DNA of 64,000 nt from Clostridium disporicum (lineage in GTDB: Bacteria > Bacillota > Clostridia > Clostridiales > Clostridiaceae). Below the pieces are notes generated by a model that saw nothing but the letters and a program-made list of their open reading frames with translations, searched no databases and was not told the origin of the DNA. Both the position numbers and the translations under genes were made by a program. Below, in pieces: positions 1 to 6,785 of this stretch. The DNA lies in the NCBI RefSeq assembly GCF_001405015.1, contig NZ_CYZX01000017.1, positions 11,622-75,621 on the forward strand, written 5' to 3'. The stretch's first letter is position 1; each line of letters begins with the position of its first letter.

Positions 1-453
1 AAAGGGATAGGACATAATATAGAAGAAACATTTAAAATTGGAGATATGGATATAACATTAACACCGGCAGATCACGCATGGCAAAATGAAAGTAGTAAAT
101 ATAGCAAAATAAGAAAGTTTAACTTTGAAGATTATTGTGGATTTTGGATTGAAACAAAGGATGGAACTATATGGGCACCAGGAGATTCACGTCTTTTAGA
201 AGAGCATCTTAATATGAAAAATCCAGATGTTATTATCTTTGATTTTTCTAATAACTCATGGCACATCGGTTTAGAGGATGCAATTAAACTTGCAAATGCC
301 TATCCAGATGCAAAGCTTATACTTTCACACTGGGGAAGTGTAGATGCACCTGAAATGGATGCATTTAATGCAGACCCAGCAGCTTTAATTGGAAAAGTTA
401 TTAATGAAGATAGAATTTATATAATGGCACCAGGAGAAGCTTTTAAATTGTAA
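1..453 (+). CDS. MBL-fold metallo-hydrolase, 5' end outside window
   Basis: The frame is open from base 1 and the methionine at base 46 is internal, so this is the C-terminal ~150 residues of a longer protein. The segment DHAW followed by FWIETKDGTIWAPGDSR (the strand and Asp that hold metals in the metallo-beta-lactamase fold) and the late ILSHWG motif resemble UlaG/YtnP-like metal-dependent hydrolases. The N-terminal HxHxDH metal motif would lie upstream and cannot be seen. Substrate unknown. It is followed at about 85 bp by an MFS transporter on the same strand with no clear terminator between them, so they may be co-transcribed. Family call is by motif recognition. Confidence 0.7.
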   Translation, partial: KGIGHNIEETFKIGDMDITLTPADHAWQNESSKYSKIRKFNFEDYCGFWIETKDGTIWAPGDSRLLEEHLNMKNPDVIIFDFSNNSWHIGLEDAIKLANAYPDAKLILSHWGSVDAPEMDAFNADPAALIGKVINEDRIYIMAPGEAFKL

Positions 454-538
454 ATTAGACTATGTTTTTAATCTATAGGTTAATATAAAAGAGCTAATAG
501 AAAAAGTATATAGGGGTATGAGTTTTAGGAGAGGTAAT

Positions 539-1798
539 ATGAATAATAAAAATAGAAGTATAAAACATTTAATCGTATTAATAGTATGCTGTGGATTAGC
601 AGCTAGTTCAATAGGAGTTTGTGTCAATTCAGCTGGAGTTTTTTATACGCCTGTATCTGAAAGTTTAGGTATAATGAGAGGAACTTTTTCGATGCATGGA
701 ACTATATCATTATTAGCAACAGCAGTTATATCATTATTTGTACCAGCAATTATGAAAAAGTATTCTTATAAAGTAATTCTAATATTTAGTGTATTAGTAG
801 CAGGTGGTTCAACAATTTTAATGGCATTTTCTAAAGGGGTACTAGCCTTCTATATTTTAGGTGCTATTAGAGGAGTTAGTTCAGGCTTGTTTGCTATAGT
901 TCCTATTACAATGATTATTAATAAGTGGTTTTATAAAAATCATGGTTTAGCTACAAGTATTGTATTAAGCTTTAGTGGAATAGCGGGGGCAGTGTGTTCA
1001 CCTATATTTACTAAGTGTATACAGAGTTTTGGATGGGAAATAGCTTATATAATAATGGGAATAAGTATAATTGTATTATGTATTCCAGCAGTAATATATC
1101 CATTTTCTATTGATCCTGAAGAGATAGGGTTGTTAGCATATGGATATAATGCAAAGGAAAAGCAAATTATAGATGAAGTTACGAAAAGTGAGAATAATTT
1201 TAATTTCTTTAATGTAAGCTTTGTGTGTTTCTTTGTATTTGCTATATTACACACAGCGATATCAGGTATAACGCAACATTTACCAGGGTTTGCAGAAACT
1301 CTAAATTATAGTGCAACTATTGGAGCAATGATGTTATCAGCAGGTATGGTTGGAAATATTTTATCAAAGCTTGTAATTGGATTTATAAGTGATAAACTAG
1401 GTCCAGTTAAGGCAACTATTATTATGATAGCTATAAATATTATATCAATTGTTATATTATTGCTTGCACCATCATCAACAGTACTATTAATTGGATCATT
1501 TTTATTTGGCTCGGTTTATTCAGTTGGCGCAGTTGGTTTTGCTTTATTAACAAAGCATTTCTTTGGGGTGGAGAATTACTCAACTGTTTATCCAATTATT
1601 TCATTTGCTACAAATTTTGGAGGAGCATTTGCATTGTCTTTAGTAGGATATATTTATGATTTTACTGGGTCTTATGTGTATGCATTTATTATTGCTTTAA
1701 CTATTAATGTCGCTAATTTAATTTTATTATATATAGTAGTAAAAAGTTATTTAGTTGCAAAAAAATTAAAGCTTGAAAATGCTGTAGTTAATTTATAG
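539..1798 (+). CDS. MFS transporter
   Basis: A 419-residue, very hydrophobic protein with about twelve membrane segments and a charged central loop (around residues 195-215), as expected of two six-helix halves of the major facilitator superfamily. It looks most like the OFA/monocarboxylate-type MFS members (N-terminal GVFYTPVSESLG segment), but the substrate cannot be read from sequence. An upstream in-frame ATG exists at 518, but AGGAGAGG at 527-534 is ideally spaced for the ATG at 539, which I chose. It lies directly downstream of the metallo-hydrolase, which may act on an imported compound (inference). Confidence 0.8.
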   Translation: MNNKNRSIKHLIVLIVCCGLAASSIGVCVNSAGVFYTPVSESLGIMRGTFSMHGTISLLATAVISLFVPAIMKKYSYKVILIFSVLVAGGSTILMAFSKGVLAFYILGAIRGVSSGLFAIVPITMIINKWFYKNHGLATSIVLSFSGIAGAVCSPIFTKCIQSFGWEIAYIIMGISIIVLCIPAVIYPFSIDPEEIGLLAYGYNAKEKQIIDEVTKSENNFNFFNVSFVCFFVFAILHTAISGITQHLPGFAETLNYSATIGAMMLSAGMVGNILSKLVIGFISDKLGPVKATIIMIAINIISIVILLLAPSSTVLLIGSFLFGSVYSVGAVGFALLTKHFFGVENYSTVYPIISFATNFGGAFALSLVGYIYDFTGSYVYAFIIALTINVANLILLYIVVKSYLVAKKLKLENAVVNL

Positions 1799-1838
1799 AA
1801 AAAATATTAGATAAAAAATGAAAAATTATAAAAATATA

Positions 1839-1869
1839 TTGCAGGTAAAGTTAACTTTAGGGATATAAT
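1839..1869 (+). promoter_or_regulatory. MerR-type promoter with 19-bp spacer (site 1)
   Basis: A -35 TTGCAG (1839-1844) and -10 TATAAT (1864-1869) are separated by 19 bp instead of the usual 17, the hallmark of promoters activated by MerR-family DNA distortion. The spacer holds the perfect 14-bp palindrome TAAAGTTAACTTTA (1846-1859). It drives the acetyltransferase at 1915. The same palindrome sits in identical geometry at 2513, 3222 and 17501. Confidence 0.85.
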
Positions 1870-1914
1870 GACATTGGAATTAATGTATTGCTTATGAGGA
1901 ATTTAGGAGGAAAT

Positions 1915-2493
1915 ATGAGTAAGGACTTATTAAAAAGATTAGAGACTATGGAGTTTATATCACATAAAGATGCAATATTTACTGAAATTAACGCAATTTT
2001 AGAAGAAACATTAAAATTAACAAATGAATTAAACTTAGGGTATAAAGCTCCAGAGGAAGTAAGAGAGATTTTAGCAAAGATAACAGATAGTGAAATTGAT
2101 AATTCTGTACAAGTTTTAACACCTTTTAATACTGACTTTGGAAGAAATATAAAGATTGGTAAGGATGTATTTATTAATAAATCTTGTATGTTTGTTGATT
2201 TAGGTGGTATCACCTTAGAGGATAATGTATTAGTTGGACCAGAGGTAAAAATATTATCAGTTAACCATCCTATAGAACCACAAAATAGACGTGGTGTAAT
2301 TATAAAAAGTGTAAAAATTAAGCGTAATGCTTGGATTGGAGCTGGAGCAATAATTTGTCCAGGGGTAACAGTTGGAGAAAATTCTGTTATTGGAGCAGGT
2401 TCAGTTGTCACTAAAGATGTACCAGATAACTGTGTATATGCAGGAGTACCAGCAAAATTTATTAAAAATATAGAAGTAGAGTCGGAAATTTAA
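1915..2493 (+). CDS. Sugar O-acetyltransferase, left-handed beta-helix (MAT/GAT type)
   Basis: 192 residues. The C-terminal half is a hexapeptide-repeat left-handed beta helix ending in the family signature IGAGSVVTKDVPDN...GVPAKF. The segment ILSVNHPIEP carries the catalytic-type His of maltose/galactoside O-acetyltransferases; the N-terminal helical part has the usual mac-domain length. Likely reaction: acetyl-CoA-dependent O-acetylation of a sugar or small hydroxylated compound. A longer reading from TTG at 1888 is possible, but AGGAGG at 1905-1910 is placed for the ATG at 1915. It is preceded by a MerR-type promoter and followed by the merR gene, suggesting a detoxifying role (inference). 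Confidence 0.85.
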   Translation: MSKDLLKRLETMEFISHKDAIFTEINAILEETLKLTNELNLGYKAPEEVREILAKITDSEIDNSVQVLTPFNTDFGRNIKIGKDVFINKSCMFVDLGGITLEDNVLVGPEVKILSVNHPIEPQNRRGVIIKSVKIKRNAWIGAGAIICPGVTVGENSVIGAGSVVTKDVPDNCVYAGVPAKFIKNIEVESEI

Positions 2494-2506
2494 ATATCAT
2501 ATAGTC

Positions 2507-2537
2507 TTGACATAAAGTTAACTTTATCCTGTATGAT
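2507..2537 (+). promoter_or_regulatory. MerR-type promoter with 19-bp spacer (site 2, autoregulatory)
   Basis: -35 TTGACA (2507-2512), palindrome TAAAGTTAACTTTA (2513-2526) and -10 TATGAT (2532-2537), spacer exactly 19 bp. It lies about 130 bp before the MerR coding region, so the regulator probably controls its own transcription. The only MerR gene in this window is the one it drives. Confidence 0.88.
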
Positions 2538-2555
2538 ATATACAAATGAAACGAA

Positions 2556-2638
2556 ATACCTTCTCCTTAACGTCAAATGTGCAACTTTTAAGTTTTAAAT
2601 GTAAAATTTACAATTACAAGTTAAGTAGAGAAAGGTAT
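2556..2638 (+). repeat. Long inverted repeat in the merR leader
   Basis: ATACCTTCTCCTTAAC (2556-2571) can pair with the reverse complement of GTTAAGTAGAGAAAGGTAT (2620-2638), leaving two small bulges. Given the promoter at 2507-2537, this falls inside the untranslated leader of merR and ends just before its ribosome site, so it may fold in the mRNA and affect stability or translation. Function is inference. Confidence 0.5.
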
Positions 2639-2666
2639 AATTATCACTGAAAAAGGAGTTTTTTAT

Positions 2667-3074
2667 ATGACATATACCATAAAAGAAGTGGCAGAAAAAA
2701 TGGGAGTATCAGTTCCGATATTAAGATATTACGATAAAGAAGGACTTATGCCTTTTATTGAAAAAAAAGAAAATGGAACTAGAGTATTTAAAGATGAAGA
2801 TTTTAAAGGGTTAGAAATAATATCATGTATGAAAAGGTCTGGTATGCCAATAAAAGATATAAAGAGATATATGGATATGTGTATGGAAGGTGATAGTACT
2901 TTACAAGCAAGGTTAGAAGTTTTTCATGAACGAGAAAAAATTGTAAAGCAACAAATAGAAGAGTTAAATAATATTATGGAACTTATTAAGCATAAAATTT
3001 GGTACTACGAAACAGCAATTGAGGCTGGAAGTGAATCAATTCATAAGGATAATAAAGATTTAAGCAGTAAATAA
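2667..3074 (+). CDS. MerR family transcriptional regulator, AdhR-like
   Basis: 135 residues. Residues 1-70 form the winged-helix MerR DNA-binding domain (YTIKEVAEKMGVSVPILRYYDKEGL), followed by a dimerisation coiled coil (about 80-118) and a short tail without a metal-binding Cys loop. Cys54 lies in the IISCMKRSGMP segment, the position of the thiol sensor Cys reported for Bacillus subtilis AdhR and its relatives, which respond to aldehydes and electrophiles. Its promoter and several others in this window carry TAAAGTTAACTTTA in a 19-bp spacer, close to the CTTAAAG-N4-CTTTAAG operator known for AdhR. It therefore likely activates itself, the acetyltransferase, DUF3737-patB and a MATE gene. 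The inducer is inferred. Start fixed by AAAGGAG at about 2651-2657. Confidence 0.88.
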   Translation: MTYTIKEVAEKMGVSVPILRYYDKEGLMPFIEKKENGTRVFKDEDFKGLEIISCMKRSGMPIKDIKRYMDMCMEGDSTLQARLEVFHEREKIVKQQIEELNNIMELIKHKIWYYETAIEAGSESIHKDNKDLSSK

Positions 3075-3148
3075 CTATTTGATAAATTATATATGAATAC
3101 AGAAGTATTTAATAAATATTATTGATAGATATTTATTGAAAAAATGAA

Positions 3149-3177
3149 AACACTAGGATAATTCCTGGTGTTTTTCC
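3149..3177 (+). terminator. Rho-independent terminator after merR
   Basis: AACACTAGGA (3149-3158) pairs with TCCTGGTGTT (3163-3172) with one G-U pair, followed by a T run. It separates merR from the next MerR-type promoter. Confidence 0.75.
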
Positions 3178-3215
3178 TTAGTAAATAATATATAAAAATA
3201 TTTAAAAAAAATATC

Positions 3216-3246
3216 TTGAGCTAAAGTTAACTTTAAGCCTTATAAT
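3216..3246 (+). promoter_or_regulatory. MerR-type promoter with 19-bp spacer (site 3)
   Basis: -35 TTGAGC (3216-3221), palindrome TAAAGTTAACTTTA (3222-3235), -10 TATAAT (3241-3246), spacer 19 bp. It drives the DUF3737-PatB operon. Same architecture as 1839, 2507 and 17495. Confidence 0.87.
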
Positions 3247-3344
3247 AACAAGGTATTTGAGCACAGATATAATTAGTAAGAGTTTCTTTTGAGATATAGC
3301 TAAGATATTAAAAAGAAGTGTTGTAAAAGAGAGGATTGAGAGTT

Positions 3345-4205
3345 ATGAAATTAATTAATGAAGAGCTATTAACAGGTGAACGAGCACTTTTTAAAAGTAG
3401 AAATTTAGATATAGTAAATTCAAATTTTTTTGATGGAGAATCGCCTTTAAAAGAGAGTAGCGATATTAATATTAAAAGTTGTGTTTTTGAATGGAAATAT
3501 CCTTTATGGTATTGCCAAAATATTAATGTTGAAAATACTACATTTTTAGAAACGGCAAGATCAGGGATTTGGTATACAGATAATATTAATATTAAAGATA
3601 GTACAATTGATGCACCTAAAACATTTAGAAAATCTAGAAATATTACATTAGAAAATGTAACTATGCCTAATGCTTTAGAGACATTGTGGAATTGTAATAA
3701 TATTGAGATTAATAAAGTAAGTGCAAAAGGTGATTACTTTGGAATAAATAGTAAAAATATAGACATTAGAGATTTAAATTTATCAGGTAATTATGCTTTT
3801 GATGGAGGTAAAAATATAAAAGTTTACGACTCTAAAATAATTTCAAAGGATGCATTTTGGAACTGTGAAAATGTTACAGTTTATAATTCTACAATAATTG
3901 GAGAATATTTAGGGTGGAATTCAAAAAACTTAACTTTTATTAATTGCTTTATTAAAAGTGAACAAGGGTTATGCTATGTTGAAAATCTAGTAATTAAAAA
4001 TTCGAAATTTATAAAGACGGATCTTGCTTTCGAATATTCAACTATTGATGTTGAAAGTTCAACTTCAATTGAAAGTGTAAAGAATCCTATAAAGGGTAAA
4101 ATCAAAGCAAAATCAATTGATGAAGTAATTATGGATGATATTGATATAGATGAATTAAATACAAAGATTTTTATTGAAGAGGGGTATGGAGTAGATGGAG
4201 TATAA
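3345..4205 (+). CDS. DUF3737 family protein (beta-helix-like repeats)
   Basis: 286 residues. Nearly the whole chain is built of ~20-residue repeats of the form N-I-x-I/V-x-x-S-x-I/F-x-x-x-x-x-F/L-W, which suggests a right-handed beta helix like pentapeptide-repeat or pectate-lyase folds. The W-N/Y-C-x-N motif recurs (WYCQN, WNCNN, WNCEN). Matches the DUF3737 family, which has no established function. ATG 3345 is preferred over the TTG at 3336 because GAGAGG at 3329-3334 fits it. The stop overlaps the following PatB start by 11 bp, so the two are translationally coupled, and both sit behind a MerR-type promoter. A role in the stress response controlled by this MerR is inference. Confidence 0.82.
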   Translation: MKLINEELLTGERALFKSRNLDIVNSNFFDGESPLKESSDINIKSCVFEWKYPLWYCQNINVENTTFLETARSGIWYTDNINIKDSTIDAPKTFRKSRNITLENVTMPNALETLWNCNNIEINKVSAKGDYFGINSKNIDIRDLNLSGNYAFDGGKNIKVYDSKIISKDAFWNCENVTVYNSTIIGEYLGWNSKNLTFINCFIKSEQGLCYVENLVIKNSKFIKTDLAFEYSTIDVESSTSIESVKNPIKGKIKAKSIDEVIMDDIDIDELNTKIFIEEGYGVDGV

Positions 4206-5367
4206 TTTTTCTAAATTAACAAATAGATTTAATACTAATTCATTAAAATGGGATGTTAAAGAAAATGAATTGCCAATGTGGGTGGCAGATATGGATTTTG
4301 AAACAGCTCCTGAGATAATTGAAGCTATTTCTAATAAGGTTAAGTTAGGTATATTCGGCTATACAGCCATTCCAGAAGAGTATTATTTATCAATAAGCAA
4401 CTGGTGGGAGAAGAGGCATAACTTTAAAATAGAGAAGGAATGGATATTATTCTGTACAGGAGTTGTTCCAGCTATATCTTCAATAGTAAGAAAAATAACA
4501 TCTGTAGGAGATAATGTAGTTGTACAAGCACCTGTATATAATATTTTTTATAATTCAATAGTTAATAATGATAGAAAGATACTTTCTAGTGACTTATGTT
4601 ATGATGGTAGCAATTATTATATTGATTTTGATGATTTAGAAAGAAAGCTTTCAGATAATAAAACAACATTAATGATTCTTTGTAATCCTCATAATCCTAT
4701 AGGAAAGGTTTGGGATAGAGAAACTCTTGAAAGAATAGGTAATTTAGCATTAAAGCATAATGTAACTGTACTTTCAGATGAAATTCATTGTGATTTAACT
4801 TATGGCAATAAAGAGTATATTCCATTTGCATCAGTTTCTAAAGAAATTGCTCAAAATAGCATAACATGTATAGCTCCTACAAAGACCTTTAATATAGCAG
4901 GGTTACAAACAGCAAGTATTGTAATTCCAAATGAAGAGCTAAGAAAGAAAGTGAATAGAGGAATAAATACAGATGAAGTTGCAGAACCTAATGCCTTTGC
5001 AATGGAGGCTACAATAGCAGCATTTACAAAAGGAGAGCCTTGGCTAAATGGACTAATTGAATATTTATCAGAAAACAAGAGTGTAGTACTTGAGTTTATT
5101 AATGAAAAACTACCAGAGCTTAAGGTTGTTAAATCTGATGCAACATATTTATTATGGATTGATTGTAGCAAAGTAACAGAAGATAGTGCAGAATTGTGCA
5201 AATATATAAGAAGCAATACAGGATTATATGTATCTAATGGAGCTGTTTATGGAGGTAATGGTAAAACATTTATGCGTATGAATATAGCATGCCCAAGAAT
5301 CAGATTAGAAGACGGATTATCAAGACTTGAAGCTGGAATTAAGAGTTATATTGAAAATAAAAGATAA
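4195..5367 (+). CDS. PLP-dependent C-S lyase / aminotransferase, MalY-PatB family
   Basis: 390 residues, normal length for fold-type I MalY/PatB enzymes. Seen: the N-terminal LPMWVADMDF signature (26-35), NPHNP (164-168), the PLP-ring Asp in SDEIHCDL (Asp195) and the Schiff-base Lys230 in APTKTFNIAGL. Family members cleave cystathionine or other Cys conjugates to a thiol, pyruvate and ammonia, or act as aminotransferases. It overlaps the DUF3737 stop by 11 bp. Its place in a MerR (AdhR-like) regulon suggests processing of cysteine conjugates or sulfur recycling under electrophile stress (inference). Confidence 0.88.
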   Translation: MEYNFSKLTNRFNTNSLKWDVKENELPMWVADMDFETAPEIIEAISNKVKLGIFGYTAIPEEYYLSISNWWEKRHNFKIEKEWILFCTGVVPAISSIVRKITSVGDNVVVQAPVYNIFYNSIVNNDRKILSSDLCYDGSNYYIDFDDLERKLSDNKTTLMILCNPHNPIGKVWDRETLERIGNLALKHNVTVLSDEIHCDLTYGNKEYIPFASVSKEIAQNSITCIAPTKTFNIAGLQTASIVIPNEELRKKVNRGINTDEVAEPNAFAMEATIAAFTKGEPWLNGLIEYLSENKSVVLEFINEKLPELKVVKSDATYLLWIDCSKVTEDSAELCKYIRSNTGLYVSNGAVYGGNGKTFMRMNIACPRIRLEDGLSRLEAGIKSYIENKR

Positions 5368-5449
5368 GTAATTTTATGTAAGAAAAACCAATATAACCAA
5401 GTTTAATTTTAAGAAGTTAGATATAAGATAAATAATCTAATAGAAATAT

Positions 5450-5489
5450 AATAAATGCATGACTTAATTTATTTAGTCATGCATTTATT
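5450..5489. terminator. Bidirectional terminator between patB-like gene and araC
   Basis: A perfect 15-bp inverted repeat, AATAAATGCATGACT (5450-5464) and AGTCATGCATTTATT (5475-5489), with A-rich and T-rich flanks. It lies between convergent genes and can serve both. Confidence 0.75.
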
Positions 5490-5504
5490 CATGTAATATG
5501 TAGC

Positions 5505-6560
5505 TTATTTTGGATAAATATATTTGTTTCTATACTCTACAGGAGTCATATTATATTGTTTTTTAAATACACGATAAAAATGACTAGTATTAGAATAACC
5601 AACAATATCGATTATATTATTTATAGATATATCGGCGTTTCTAAGTAGTTCACAGGCTTTTTGAGTTTTTATATCTTGAATTATATTTATAAAGCTTTTC
5701 CCTATATAATCCTTTAAAATACGAGACATTTGACGTTCGCTATAGTTGAAATATACTGATAAATCTTTAAGTGTTATTGATTTATAATTACTTGAAATAT
5801 AATTCATTATATTAACAATATTTGTATCAAGTGTATTACCTAGAGGATTAGGAACAATTACTGTTTCTTCATAGCTTCTAAGTAAAGTTATAAATAACTT
5901 AGTTGTTAGTGTGTTTAACATACGTTCAGAATAACTTAAAGATAAGTTAAATTCGGAGTGCATCTCTAATATTAAAGATTGAATAATTATATCATTTCCA
6001 GTTGGAAATAATAAGTATGATTCAGAAGTGGGTGAATATAGTGCTCTAGAGAAGAAGGATGATAGGATATCCTTATTTCTAAGTGTACCAAAAAATGCAC
6101 TTTCAAAGGTACTTGCTTTAATTAGTAAATTAAATACTATAGAGTCATCATTAAAAACGCTTATAGCATGAGAAGTACCAGGAGCTAAAATACAAAGATC
6201 ACCTTTTTTCATATTGATTGATTGGTCAGAAATCTCATTTATACAACTGCCGTTTGCAACATAGATAACTTCAAAAAAGCTATGTGTATGAATAAAACAA
6301 GGACTGTAACGAAGATGTTTGCTAACCAATACATCATAAGGAGCAGGTATAATATTTTCTTCCATAAACTCTCTTGATGGATCATAAGAAGAATCAGAGC
6401 CACCTTTTTTACAATTACATAAACTATCTAATAAAGAAGATACATGTTTTACTGTTTTAGCTTTATCTAATGTAAATTCTGGATTGTTAATAAATATGTT
6501 TTTATACATCATTTCAGATGATGATAGAGATAGATATGTATCTAAATTTAAAAAGTTCAT
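5505..6560 (-). CDS. AraC family transcriptional regulator (rhamnoside-linked)
   Basis: 351 residues. The N-terminal part contains a cupin-type effector domain (HTHSFFEVIYVANG and the KGDLCILAPGTSHA strand), and the C-terminal ~100 residues hold two helix-turn-helix motifs (LKDLSVYFNYSERQMSRIL and INNIIDIVGYSNTSHFYRVF) with the final MTPVEYR signature. It is transcribed away from the alpha-rhamnosidase gene across a 225-bp shared intergenic region, so it most likely senses rhamnose or a rhamnoside and activates that gene (inference from context). Confidence 0.88.
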   Translation of the reverse strand: MNFLNLDTYLSLSSSEMMYKNIFINNPEFTLDKAKTVKHVSSLLDSLCNCKKGGSDSSYDPSREFMEENIIPAPYDVLVSKHLRYSPCFIHTHSFFEVIYVANGSCINEISDQSINMKKGDLCILAPGTSHAISVFNDDSIVFNLLIKASTFESAFFGTLRNKDILSSFFSRALYSPTSESYLLFPTGNDIIIQSLILEMHSEFNLSLSYSERMLNTLTTKLFITLLRSYEETVIVPNPLGNTLDTNIVNIMNYISSNYKSITLKDLSVYFNYSERQMSRILKDYIGKSFINIIQDIKTQKACELLRNADISINNIIDIVGYSNTSHFYRVFKKQYNMTPVEYRNKYIYPK

Positions 6561-6785
6561 TTTAAGTTTCCCCCAAATAAAATAACTTTACATAATAATA
6601 TTATATAACGATTACAATACATAAGCTATATGAAAGTATAAAATGTCAGAAATGGACTATAAGTAATGGCATTTATAAGCATAGTAGAGAGTGAGAAACT
6701 ATAATATCATAAGAATATAGCTATGATAAATGATTAAACATCGATGTGTAAACAATTACTGAATATTAAGACTAGGAGGAAGTAG
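6561..6785. promoter_or_regulatory. Divergent intergenic region araC / rhamnosidase
   Basis: 225 bp without a gene, which must contain both promoters. TGTAAACAATTACT at 6747-6760 matches the catabolite-repression cre consensus at about 12 of 14 positions but lacks the central CG, so it is only suggestive. AGGAGG just before 6786 is a strong ribosome site. No clear AraC direct repeat could be fixed by eye. Confidence 0.35.

Noticed and set aside
1857..2411. Long minus-strand reading frame opposite the acetyltransferase
   Set aside because: It is the antisense shadow of the hexapeptide-repeat gene; no ribosome site and no recognisable protein.
6747..6760. cre-like site before the rhamnosidase
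   Set aside because: It lacks the central CG of the consensus, so it is mentioned only within the intergenic entry and not claimed as a CcpA site.
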